In this document: piece by piece, positions 25,001 through 31,352 of the stretch
Layout of the letters: each line of letters starts with the position of its first letter
Position numbering within the stretch: position 1 is the first letter of the stretch
Assembly (NCBI GenBank): GCA_964621185.1
Contig: CAZULM010000022.1
Span: 22,431-86,430 of the forward strand
Length of the DNA stretch: 64,000 nucleotides
Direction of reading: 5' to 3'
From: M3007 sp964621185
GTDB taxonomy: Bacteria > Bacteroidota > Bacteroidia > Chitinophagales > Saprospiraceae
Notes under the pieces: model-generated
The model's input: the letters and a program-made list of their open reading frames with translations, nothing else
The model's database searches: none
Told to the model about the DNA's origin: nothing
Made by a program: the position numbers and the translations under genes

Positions 25001-27059
25001 TTTCCACCTTGCCAGAAAGCACAACGTCCTTGTCGCTGAGGTTAAGCACCCCCAGGTCTAACCTTTCTATGTTGGCGCTGAACTCGAACTTTGGAATATC
25101 CTCTTTTAGGTTGATCGCACCGTCAAAGGTGAAATCGATATTTGGGTCGTCGCTTTTTACGGCGCCTTCGAACACTTTCTCTTGAAAGGCGCCATTGAGG
25201 TAAATATCGCGGTATTGGTAGCCACGGTACGCCAGGGTGTCGATCATCCCGGTCACAGTAGCTTTGATCGTGTTCAGGGTCAGGCCACTGGAGTTGTCTC
25301 CGATGTTGACCCGAAAAGTCGTCCGCCCGAACTGTTTGTCGCCCGTCCAGGTAGCCATGTCGAAGCTGTTCATGGCCAATCCGCCGCTGTAGATGGCCTT
25401 TTCTCGCCCTTCTTTCAAGTTCAGGTGCATATCTGCCTGCCCGGGGCCGAGATCGGACACGAACTCCCCAAAAAGCACGTGGTCGATGCGGTCGAAGAGC
25501 TGGTAATCGCCCTTGAACTTGATGCTGCCCAGTTTGTAAAACTGTTCGGGCGGGCTGAAGTCCGGCACGATTCGGTTGATGGTGCGAAGGTCGGTGCGCA
25601 GTTCTTTGAACTCGAAGGTCAGGGTCTGCGGCTCATCTTTTTTGTTGAGGTCATTCCCCCGGAAATCACAGTTGATGTAGGTGCTTTGCCCCAGCTCAAG
25701 GATCATGCTGTCGGCGCGCAGGCGGTTCACCTTTCCGTGCACGTGGCCGGTCAGGCTTATCAGTTCGTTGGCGTTGGATTTGAAAATCTGGTTCCCGGCG
25801 AGGTTGTCGTCAAAATAGTTCAAGTCGCCCAAGCGCAGCTTCGAGCCTTTGGCGAGCTTGATGTCCATGTCCACGCTGTCTTCGAAACTCCTGAAATCGC
25901 GGTAACCTGAAAAGCGGAATTGGATCGTGTCGCCCAGCGCCGTGTTTTCTGTTTGTATCTTCACCTTGCACAAGCTGGCTAAGGTGTCGGTGAGCGACAA
26001 CTTGCCAAATTCGGCGTGGGTCAGGTAAAAGCCGCACTGTTCGCGCGCGGCCAGATGGTCGATGGCGCCGTTCAGCACAAAATCGTTGTTGTTGAACTCG
26101 TCGTTGAAGCTGAGATTTCTGCCCTTCAAGGTAATGTCCCAGATGTTCAGGTGATCGTAATCCATGACATTGGGCAGGGTTGTCCGGCCTGGAGACGCGT
26201 CAAACCTGTCCATGATGAAGCTGGAACGCGTGGCCAATAGCTCCCCGACCCGAAAAATCAACGGAGAGCTGGGCGCTTTGGAGACCTTGGCAACGGGCGT
26301 TGCGGGCTTGATGCCGGCAATATTGCTTGCCGGGTGCTCAAAGTCTTGAAGCTGGACAAAAAGGCCATCCAAATGCGCTGAGCGGATATCGACTAAGTTG
26401 TTGTCAGGGTCAATTGCATTGACCTTGATCAGGCCGAAGGGTATCCTGATCAGGTGCCTTTCCCGATCGATAATGTTGTGGTCTTTTTTGTTGACGGACT
26501 CGACGTCCCGCAAGATGACCACGTCATCCAGGTGCAGGTTTTGGATGTTGACAACCACAGCCGCCGATTTTTTTTTGTTGCCGCTCGGCTTTGAGATTTT
26601 AGAAAGGAATTCATTCAAGGTGTTTCGGGGTTCCCCTTCTGCCCGGTTGATGTTGAAGCGGGCGTTGGATATCCCGATGTCGGTAAACTCCACTTTTTCG
26701 CCGAAGAAAGAGAAGAAGTTGTACTTCATGCCGGCGTGGATCTTTCCTGCATAGAGCAGCGTGTCTCCCCTGAAATCTTCCACGTAAAGCCCTTCCAGTA
26801 CCAAATTGTCAAAAAACTCAATGTCAACCTTTTGGATGGCCACTGTTGTTTCCCACTCTTCCGACAGATAGGCGGTCACCTTACCGACGATCCAGTTTTG
26901 GACAGCCGGCATTTGCAGCAGGAAATACAGGGAAACGACAAAGACCGTCAGGCCGAACAGCGTGTTTTCCGCTTTTCGCCACAAGTACTTGACCCATCCC
27001 CAGAGGCGGGATGCCTGATTTTGGTCTTGTACGGTGTTTTGTCCTTGACTTTTTGCCAT
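22086..27059 (-). CDS. tamB: TamB-like translocation and assembly module protein
   Basis: 1657 residues. One membrane helix near the N-terminus (about 30-50, NTLFGLTVFVVSLYFLL) anchors it in the inner membrane; the remainder is a very long run of short beta strands, as in AsmA/TamB proteins that form a groove across the periplasm. The C-terminal 450 residues have the TamB (DUF490) domain: GEGDIKLSINREGEFKMYGG, YRVTRGEYLFTLLNFVNKPF and the closing SQFGLGGGANLP. Such proteins help outer-membrane protein assembly or carry phospholipids outward. No TamA/BamA partner is adjacent. ATG at 27059 chosen because it gives the MAKSQGQN start just before the helix; the frame is open to 27110. Confidence 0.9.
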   Translation of the reverse strand: MAKSQGQNTVQDQNQASRLWGWVKYLWRKAENTLFGLTVFVVSLYFLLQMPAVQNWIVGKVTAYLSEEWETTVAIQKVDIEFFDNLVLEGLYVEDFRGDTLLYAGKIHAGMKYNFFSFFGEKVEFTDIGISNARFNINRAEGEPRNTLNEFLSKISKPSGNKKKSAAVVVNIQNLHLDDVVILRDVESVNKKDHNIIDRERHLIRIPFGLIKVNAIDPDNNLVDIRSAHLDGLFVQLQDFEHPASNIAGIKPATPVAKVSKAPSSPLIFRVGELLATRSSFIMDRFDASPGRTTLPNVMDYDHLNIWDITLKGRNLSFNDEFNNNDFVLNGAIDHLAAREQCGFYLTHAEFGKLSLTDTLASLCKVKIQTENTALGDTIQFRFSGYRDFRSFEDSVDMDIKLAKGSKLRLGDLNYFDDNLAGNQIFKSNANELISLTGHVHGKVNRLRADSMILELGQSTYINCDFRGNDLNKKDEPQTLTFEFKELRTDLRTINRIVPDFSPPEQFYKLGSIKFKGDYQLFDRIDHVLFGEFVSDLGPGQADMHLNLKEGREKAIYSGGLAMNSFDMATWTGDKQFGRTTFRVNIGDNSSGLTLNTIKATVTGMIDTLAYRGYQYRDIYLNGAFQEKVFEGAVKSDDPNIDFTFDGAINLKEDIPKFEFSANIERLDLGVLNLSDKDVVLSGKVENLSLEGKTLNDITGSARLRNFRLLQDLELWHRIDSLNFYSTIKTDGSRYFGFNSDVAKCELVGRFNFNNILSNLVYQLQKYHPAFAEHLGAVAAQPPAASNDNYNLSLQIRDSKSLTKLISDDLDTLRDVYITAGVNANRGTTYLVAEAPLITWKGIAIHDPGLNWSSSQDSAWFNLKLPKTMLSPKKQLPEVSFYGNMVSDELFFTLIASENETGYLENLYLKGSLTTADSLWQVKFNASKINLFSHEWLIADDNFIRFNSGTIDTKNFEFFSGNQRIVLESANQGRGLNFSLTQFNLSELNRFFDPESLVLRSRIFDFDISIRDVFELKGMRLSMLTDTVFINAKPYGMLSGNIEMEDLSSPMYCSAFLRQDEAPELIVKGAWLPDASPSFFSENLDAQLASGELFASASLDGFKFEILETFIPDISKTAGLIDGQLLISGSPDRVGASGALNVREGQFQIDYLNSLFHLRDQQIKIAKNRIEVADGVIWDATQQHYAKVDGFLEHDNFSKWRVSCYIEAADRSFTILNTSAADNDLYYGQGIGYFDLSISGSFVRTNMLINATTGKDTRLYIPLSSSSDAKEAKFINFTNDSTGKEKEAKKKSFTFTDLKGLNFEMNLTVTEEAEIQLIFDEQTGDIIKSRGEGDIKLSINREGEFKMYGGYRVTRGEYLFTLLNFVNKPFTMAGGGTINWFGDPYGALLNLDATYEQNTAVYNFIRDEVELLTNLKDEATKATKVIVTMHISGDLLKPDITFGLEFPNITSQLKSMTDNKLRLLRQDQNELSRQIFGLVVIGSFLPSNSGFVQPTDYVASAVNTLTQMISNQFSNYLGGLAAEWFNKDVSSIDLDINYSDYQNVLADPGNTLSGGRELQVRLKSGFIDDRITVQVGSQFGLGGGANLPINSGFLGEDVTIEIRLTENNQWRLKVYQRIEPDVAGQRRDRYGVGITFQKDYDSFSDLWEGLGLVRRGK

Positions 27060-27179
27060 TAAAACTGAAAAGTTGTCGCTCTCAAATTGGAAACGGAATT
27101 CAAGGTTCAAATTGCGGTAATCCGTCCGATTTTAAGACAAATAAAACAGCGGCCTCCCCCACCCTGCCCCATGAACAAG

Positions 27180-27587
27180 TTATTTTGGTTTTGCGGCTTC
27201 AAACTTTTCAATGGCATTAGGATCATATTTGACGTGCATATTGATCCACATCATCCTCGATATGCGGAAAATATAGACGAAGTTGAGGGCAATAAACAGC
27301 CCTAAGAGGCTAAAGGCAACCGTTTGGCTGAAGCCCATCAACCAGTGGAAAAAAGCAACAAAAAGCAGGCAGAACCAGCCTGTCCAGATATAGGAGATGA
27401 ACATTGAGCCGTAATAATAGCCCGGCTCTGGGAAGTAGTTGAGGTCGCATTTAGGGCAACGCTGGTACATGTCGAAAGGTTTGACAAAAGACCAGCTGCC
27501 CGTTTCAAAAACTTCCCCTTCGTGGCAGCGGGGGCATTTCAAGTGAAAAATACTGTAGCGTTTCCGCGATTTGTGGATGAGTGGCAT
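27180..27587 (-). CDS. DUF983 membrane protein with zinc-ribbon-like cysteines
   Basis: 135 residues. Two CxxC pairs, CPRCHEGEVF (18-21) and CPKCDLNYF (43-46), resemble a zinc ribbon; then GYYYGSMFISYIWTGWFCLLF leads into two membrane helices (about 58-100), ending MWINMHVKYDP. This is the DUF983 family, common in Bacteroidota and in alphaproteobacteria, where it lies near cytochrome oxidase genes. Its job is unknown. Here it sits between a coiled-coil membrane protein and tamB, 30 bp after the former. Confidence 0.9.
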   Translation of the reverse strand: MPLIHKSRKRYSIFHLKCPRCHEGEVFETGSWSFVKPFDMYQRCPKCDLNYFPEPGYYYGSMFISYIWTGWFCLLFVAFFHWLMGFSQTVAFSLLGLFIALNFVYIFRISRMMWINMHVKYDPNAIEKFEAAKPK

Positions 27588-27616
27588 CTGCTTGATAATG
27601 GTGGAAATGGTTCGGG

Positions 27617-28543
27617 CTATTTTGCAAGCTTGAAACTGGAAGCGCCCAGCAAGCCTTTGTCGCAGTAAATAGCCACAACATAATTCCCGGCTTTTAGTTT
27701 GTCGTCAAACTTGTGGTTGAACGACAGGCGCTGGGTTTCGTTCAACACCACCTCTTTGGTCTGCTGGGCCAAAATCTCTACGGAGCCGGCAGGCGCATAC
27801 ACAGTGGCCTTGGTGGGGTTTTTGCTGATGATCGGGTTGGCCTTGTCGTCTGTGATAGCGAGGTATATTTTTTGCTGGCCCTGGAAATCTTTGGGGACGT
27901 TTGCGAGGTCGAAGCTCACGAAGATTTCCCGCAGTTTTTTGGCGCGGGTCGTCAGCTTGTCGTTCCTCCCTTCAAGTTGTACCGAGAAGGCTGTGGCCTT
28001 GAAGATTGCCGACTGTGTCTTCCGTATCTGTTCTTCGAGTTTTTTGGCAAGGTCTTGCATTTGGCCGGTAAGCTCCGTGTTGTCGCCCTTCAACTGGGTG
28101 TTTTCCTCTGTAAGTCGTTGGTTTTCAAGCTTTAAAGCCTCGTTTTCTGCGCGTAAGGTAGTAGTAATTGTTTCGAGTTCGATCTTGGCTTTTCTCAAGG
28201 CTTCCACTTGTTCGCGCAATTCCCGGAGGTCTTTTGCGGACATGTTCCTGATCTGCCGGATGGCTGACTCTTTGTCTTGAACGATCTGGGCACTGCTGTT
28301 CACCCGGCCTTGCAGGCTTTCGTTCTCGGTGCGCAATTCCGCAAATGCATTTGAGAGGCTGTCCAAAGAACGCTCGAGCGCAGACTTTTCCATTTCGAGC
28401 GCGAGGTTTTCCGCTTTAATTTTTTCGTTGTCTGCGAAATAGTTTTTCGATTTTTGCCAGAAAAAAAAGCCCAGCCCTGCGGCCAATACCAACAGGATTG
28501 TCACAACGATGCCGTAAACTTTTGAGTTTTGATTGTTGCTCAT
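27617..28543 (-). CDS. Coiled-coil inner-membrane protein with a C-terminal beta domain
   Basis: 308 residues. A membrane helix near the N-terminus (10-29, VYGIVVTILLVLAAGLGFFF) places the rest in the periplasm. Residues 35-175 are a long coiled coil rich in Glu, Leu and Lys (KIKAENLALEMEKSALERSL and so on). Residues 180-308 look like a beta domain with KIYLAITDDKANPIISKN and RLSFNHKFDDKLKAGNYVVAIYCDKGL, a pattern that fits an Ig-like or binding fold. I do not recognise the family. A TATATTTG box upstream (28590-28597, minus) supports the ATG at 28543. It is the first of a likely three-gene unit with DUF983 and tamB. Confidence 0.65.
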   Translation of the reverse strand: MSNNQNSKVYGIVVTILLVLAAGLGFFFWQKSKNYFADNEKIKAENLALEMEKSALERSLDSLSNAFAELRTENESLQGRVNSSAQIVQDKESAIRQIRNMSAKDLRELREQVEALRKAKIELETITTTLRAENEALKLENQRLTEENTQLKGDNTELTGQMQDLAKKLEEQIRKTQSAIFKATAFSVQLEGRNDKLTTRAKKLREIFVSFDLANVPKDFQGQQKIYLAITDDKANPIISKNPTKATVYAPAGSVEILAQQTKEVVLNETQRLSFNHKFDDKLKAGNYVVAIYCDKGLLGASSFKLAK

Positions 28544-28589
28544 TGGAAGAATTATGTTGAAATTGTGTGTAATAACAAAGTTTTCGATG

Positions 28590-28597
28590 CAAATATA
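28590..28597 (-). promoter_or_regulatory. -7 promoter element of the coiled-coil gene
   Basis: Minus strand reads TATATTTG, matching TAnnTTTG, 46 bp before the ATG at 28543. The same 106-bp gap must also carry the promoter of the divergent Crp/Fnr gene at 28650, for which no clear box was seen. Confidence 0.45.
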
Positions 28598-28649
28598 CGC
28601 GATTTCACGCCCTAATCACTAGTATAAAACCTCTGTCAATTTAAAAATT

Positions 28650-29225
28650 ATGAACCGCCTAAAAGAAGCGATTGAAGCAATTTACCCTTTTCCGAAAAAG
28701 GAACTGGACCAGTTCTTGGGGCTGTGGTCGGCGCTCCATGTAGAAAAAGGGGATTTTGTCATGAAAGCGGGCGAGGTGTCCAGTCATCTTTATTTCTTGG
28801 AAAGCGGGGCAATCCGGTGCTACGACTTCAAGGATGGCCGGGAAATAACCGAGTGGATCGCGCTGGAAGGGCGTTTTATCTATTCGCCGAGAAGCCTGTT
28901 CCTGCAAGTGCCGGGCCGGCTGACCTTTCAATCAGTTGAGTCTTCCGTGATGTTCGCCATTCATGTCGATGATTTGGAAGCCATATGCGCCCGTTCGATA
29001 CATGCAGCACAGTTTTACAGGTTGATGCTCAGCCAGGGCATCCTGGCGGCGGAGAAGCGGGTGGAGTTTTTGTTGGCAGGTTCTGCATTGCAGCGCTACA
29101 GGAACCTTGTGACGCAGTTCCCGGATTTTTTAAAGCGCTTTCCTCTGTCTTTTATCGCTTCCTATATCGGCATAACAAAGGAGACGTTGAGCCGTGTGCG
29201 GGGAAGGAAGGTGCCTTTAAATTAG
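28650..29225 (+). CDS. Crp/Fnr-family transcriptional regulator
   Basis: 191 residues. A cupin-like cyclic-nucleotide-binding domain spans about 15-115 (KGDFVMKAGEVSSHLYFLESGAIRCYDFKDGREITEWIA), and a short C-terminal helix-turn-helix about 145-188 (FPLSFIASYIGITKETLSRVRGRK). There are no N-terminal cysteines for an Fe-S cluster, and the pocket lacks the Arg-Ser pair of true CRP, so the ligand is unknown. Such short Crp-like proteins are frequent in Bacteroidota. It lies 92 bp upstream of the ECF sigma gene on the same strand and may be co-transcribed with it or regulate it. Confidence 0.9.
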   Translation: MNRLKEAIEAIYPFPKKELDQFLGLWSALHVEKGDFVMKAGEVSSHLYFLESGAIRCYDFKDGREITEWIALEGRFIYSPRSLFLQVPGRLTFQSVESSVMFAIHVDDLEAICARSIHAAQFYRLMLSQGILAAEKRVEFLLAGSALQRYRNLVTQFPDFLKRFPLSFIASYIGITKETLSRVRGRKVPLN

Positions 29226-29317
29226 GGCGGCGGAAAATAATGCCGGCTATTCAGGCCCCAGCACGCAACCTGGCATGGGTGTTTTTCCGTTCGGATGGTA
29301 ATTGTATTGTCATAGAA

Positions 29318-29884
29318 ATGACCGAACACGAATTCGTTTCGATCCTCAAGGGTTGCAGGGGCCACCAAAGGGCAAGCCAGTATCGGCTGCATGCCTTGCT
29401 GTACAACTATTCCATGACGGTTGCCCGGCGGTATTCTGGAGGGCTTGAAGCAGCAGAAGAGGTGACGAATGATGCATTTCTGAAGGTTTTTACAAAGATC
29501 GATCAATTTCAGTATCGGGAGGGCGATGCCCAGGCGGCGTTTCGGGGCTGGTTCAGGAGGATAGTGGTCAATACGGCCATTGACCGGAACAGGTCGGCGC
29601 TGCACAAACAATCAACGGACGAGTTGTTGCCGCAAAACGAAGGAGCTGAGGACAATGGGCTTCTTGAAAAACTCAGCTTTGACCAAATCATGCTCCTGCT
29701 CGACCGCCTGCCTCCAGCCTACCGCACTGTTTTCGGACTTTTTGTAGCCGACGGATATTCCCATGAAGAAATAGCCGAATTGCTCCGAATTTCTGTCGGC
29801 TCCTCAAAATCTAATCTTTCGCGTGCCCGCCAACATTTGAAAAAATTGCTATCAGACGAGATAGCCTTTAAGCCTTTTTTATGA
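29318..29884 (+). CDS. ECF-type RNA polymerase sigma factor
   Basis: 188 residues. Region 2 is at about 10-90 (SQYRLHALLYNYSMTVARRY, then EEVTNDAFLKVFTKIDQFQ, and FRGWFRRIVVNTAIDRNR) and region 4 at about 125-180 (LLDRLPPAYRTVFGLFVADGYSHEEIAEL then VGSSKSNLSRARQHLKKLL). It should drive transcription of a small regulon when freed from its anti-sigma factor. The ATG at 29318 gives the normal length; a longer open frame reaches back into the Crp/Fnr gene in another phase and is rejected. Its stop overlaps the start of the next gene by ATGA (29881-29884), which is tight coupling of the kind seen for sigma/anti-sigma pairs. Confidence 0.95.
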   Translation: MTEHEFVSILKGCRGHQRASQYRLHALLYNYSMTVARRYSGGLEAAEEVTNDAFLKVFTKIDQFQYREGDAQAAFRGWFRRIVVNTAIDRNRSALHKQSTDELLPQNEGAEDNGLLEKLSFDQIMLLLDRLPPAYRTVFGLFVADGYSHEEIAELLRISVGSSKSNLSRARQHLKKLLSDEIAFKPFL

Positions 29885-31200
29885 AAGAATTTGACGACAT
29901 ATTCCGAGATCGCATGAACGAAGAACAGGAGTTCTCTGGACAAAAAAGCAGATGGGCACAGGTGAACAAGAACCTGCATGCCTTTGAAACTGGATATAGA
30001 ACAGCAGGCAAAGCACTTGCCTTGTGGAAAGCCGTAGGCATCGTGGGTATGTTGAGCTTGGTGGGCATGTTTTTTTACATGCGCCAGGTCAGTCGGGAAA
30101 ATACCCAACTCAAAATGCTGGTGGAAAGCCTTCAAACAGTGGAGGCGCAACAAAAATCAGCGCCATTTTCGGCGGAAGTCTATCAAAAACAAGCGCCAAC
30201 GATAGGCCCCGAATCTGGGCCAGCAACAAAATTGGAAAATAAGCAGCCTTACCGAGATGTAAAAAAAGGCATCTCAAATAAAAAGGCTTCTGTAGCGGTT
30301 TCAATCCCCAATAATACTGATCTGGCCCAGCCAGGCGAAGCGGCTGAACTGCCCCTGCCCTACCCCAGCCAGGCATTCACTGTTCCAACACCTGCTGAAA
30401 AACCTGGATACAATATACTTTTCTTGCCCGAAAATACAGCAGATATCCCTCCTGATTTGGCTGTTTTGGATTCGATTGCCGCAATATTGCGCCTGGAACC
30501 GGACAGCATGGGTAACCTGCCCGCGGCCAAAACTGTTGAACAGGAAAATACTGCCACGCCAATACCTGCGTCGGACATGGCAAAGCACTCGTACAATTGG
30601 CGGGCCGGGCTGCGCTTTACAACCGGAGCACCAGTCCCCAGGGAAAAAGGGGTTTCTTTGCTGACTGGCCAGGGCCTGTACATTTCCTACAGCTTTTGGA
30701 AAGGGCTTGCCATTGCCGCTTCTGCCGATTACCTGCATTATAAAGTTGATGCTGACTCTGTCCCAAGGTATTTTCCGAAGATAGGCAATATTCCAATGCC
30801 GGATCCAGGGCATCACCACGATAAATTGACTAATGTAGCATCAAGCCAGGCGATTCATCAATACAGCTTAGGATTGTCATATCCCGTCAGGATCGTTAAC
30901 CGGTTTCAGGCTACTTTCAGCACAAGTCATACCTGGTCTTTTTCTCCTTCCCGGCTTGCAAGTTTTCGGTTTGAAGACCACCATGGCCCGGGCCCCGGGC
31001 CCCACCAAGACGTTGAATTTATGGTTATAGATACACCAAAATCTTTTGCTTCCAACATCTGGCGGTTTGGGTTCGGGCTGCACTATGAGCTGCCCCGTTG
31101 GTCGATTGGCATGCGCGGGGAATACAACAAGGCTGGGAAAAAAACGCAGCGCGCGCTGGATTCATCCTTGGCCAGCGCCGAATTTCTTTACAAATTTTAA
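29881..31200 (+). CDS. Putative dual-membrane-spanning anti-sigma factor with C-terminal barrel
   Basis: 439 residues in four parts. Residues 1-45 are charged and probably cytoplasmic (MKEFDDIFRDRMNEEQEFSG), able to hold the sigma factor. Residues 46-66 are one inner-membrane helix (ALALWKAVGIVGMLSLVGMFF). Residues 67-235 are a helical then low-complexity, proline- and threonine-rich segment that could cross the periplasm. Residues 238-439 alternate as transmembrane strands (GLYISYSFWKGLAIAASADY, QYSLGLSYPVRIVNRF, WRFGFGLHYELPRW) and end with Phe, as outer-membrane barrels do. Two loops are rich in histidine (GHHHDK at 310-315, EDHHGPGPGPHQD at about 365-377). This layout matches the dual-membrane-spanning anti-sigma proteins described in Bacteroides (Dma class, from memory). 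Anti-sigma activity here is inferred from structure and coupling only. Confidence 0.7.
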   Translation: MKEFDDIFRDRMNEEQEFSGQKSRWAQVNKNLHAFETGYRTAGKALALWKAVGIVGMLSLVGMFFYMRQVSRENTQLKMLVESLQTVEAQQKSAPFSAEVYQKQAPTIGPESGPATKLENKQPYRDVKKGISNKKASVAVSIPNNTDLAQPGEAAELPLPYPSQAFTVPTPAEKPGYNILFLPENTADIPPDLAVLDSIAAILRLEPDSMGNLPAAKTVEQENTATPIPASDMAKHSYNWRAGLRFTTGAPVPREKGVSLLTGQGLYISYSFWKGLAIAASADYLHYKVDADSVPRYFPKIGNIPMPDPGHHHDKLTNVASSQAIHQYSLGLSYPVRIVNRFQATFSTSHTWSFSPSRLASFRFEDHHGPGPGPHQDVEFMVIDTPKSFASNIWRFGFGLHYELPRWSIGMRGEYNKAGKKTQRALDSSLASAEFLYKF

Positions 31201-31352
31201 AACATAGTTTGGCACTTTTTTACGGATTGGCCGATAATAGCGGGTGATAACGGCCAGTAATTAATGGAACCGTCGATTCGTCAGAACCATACTGATGTTT
31301 CGGCGGTTCTTTGCGTTTTAAAATTCCCGCTCATCTCATTTCAAATAAGACC

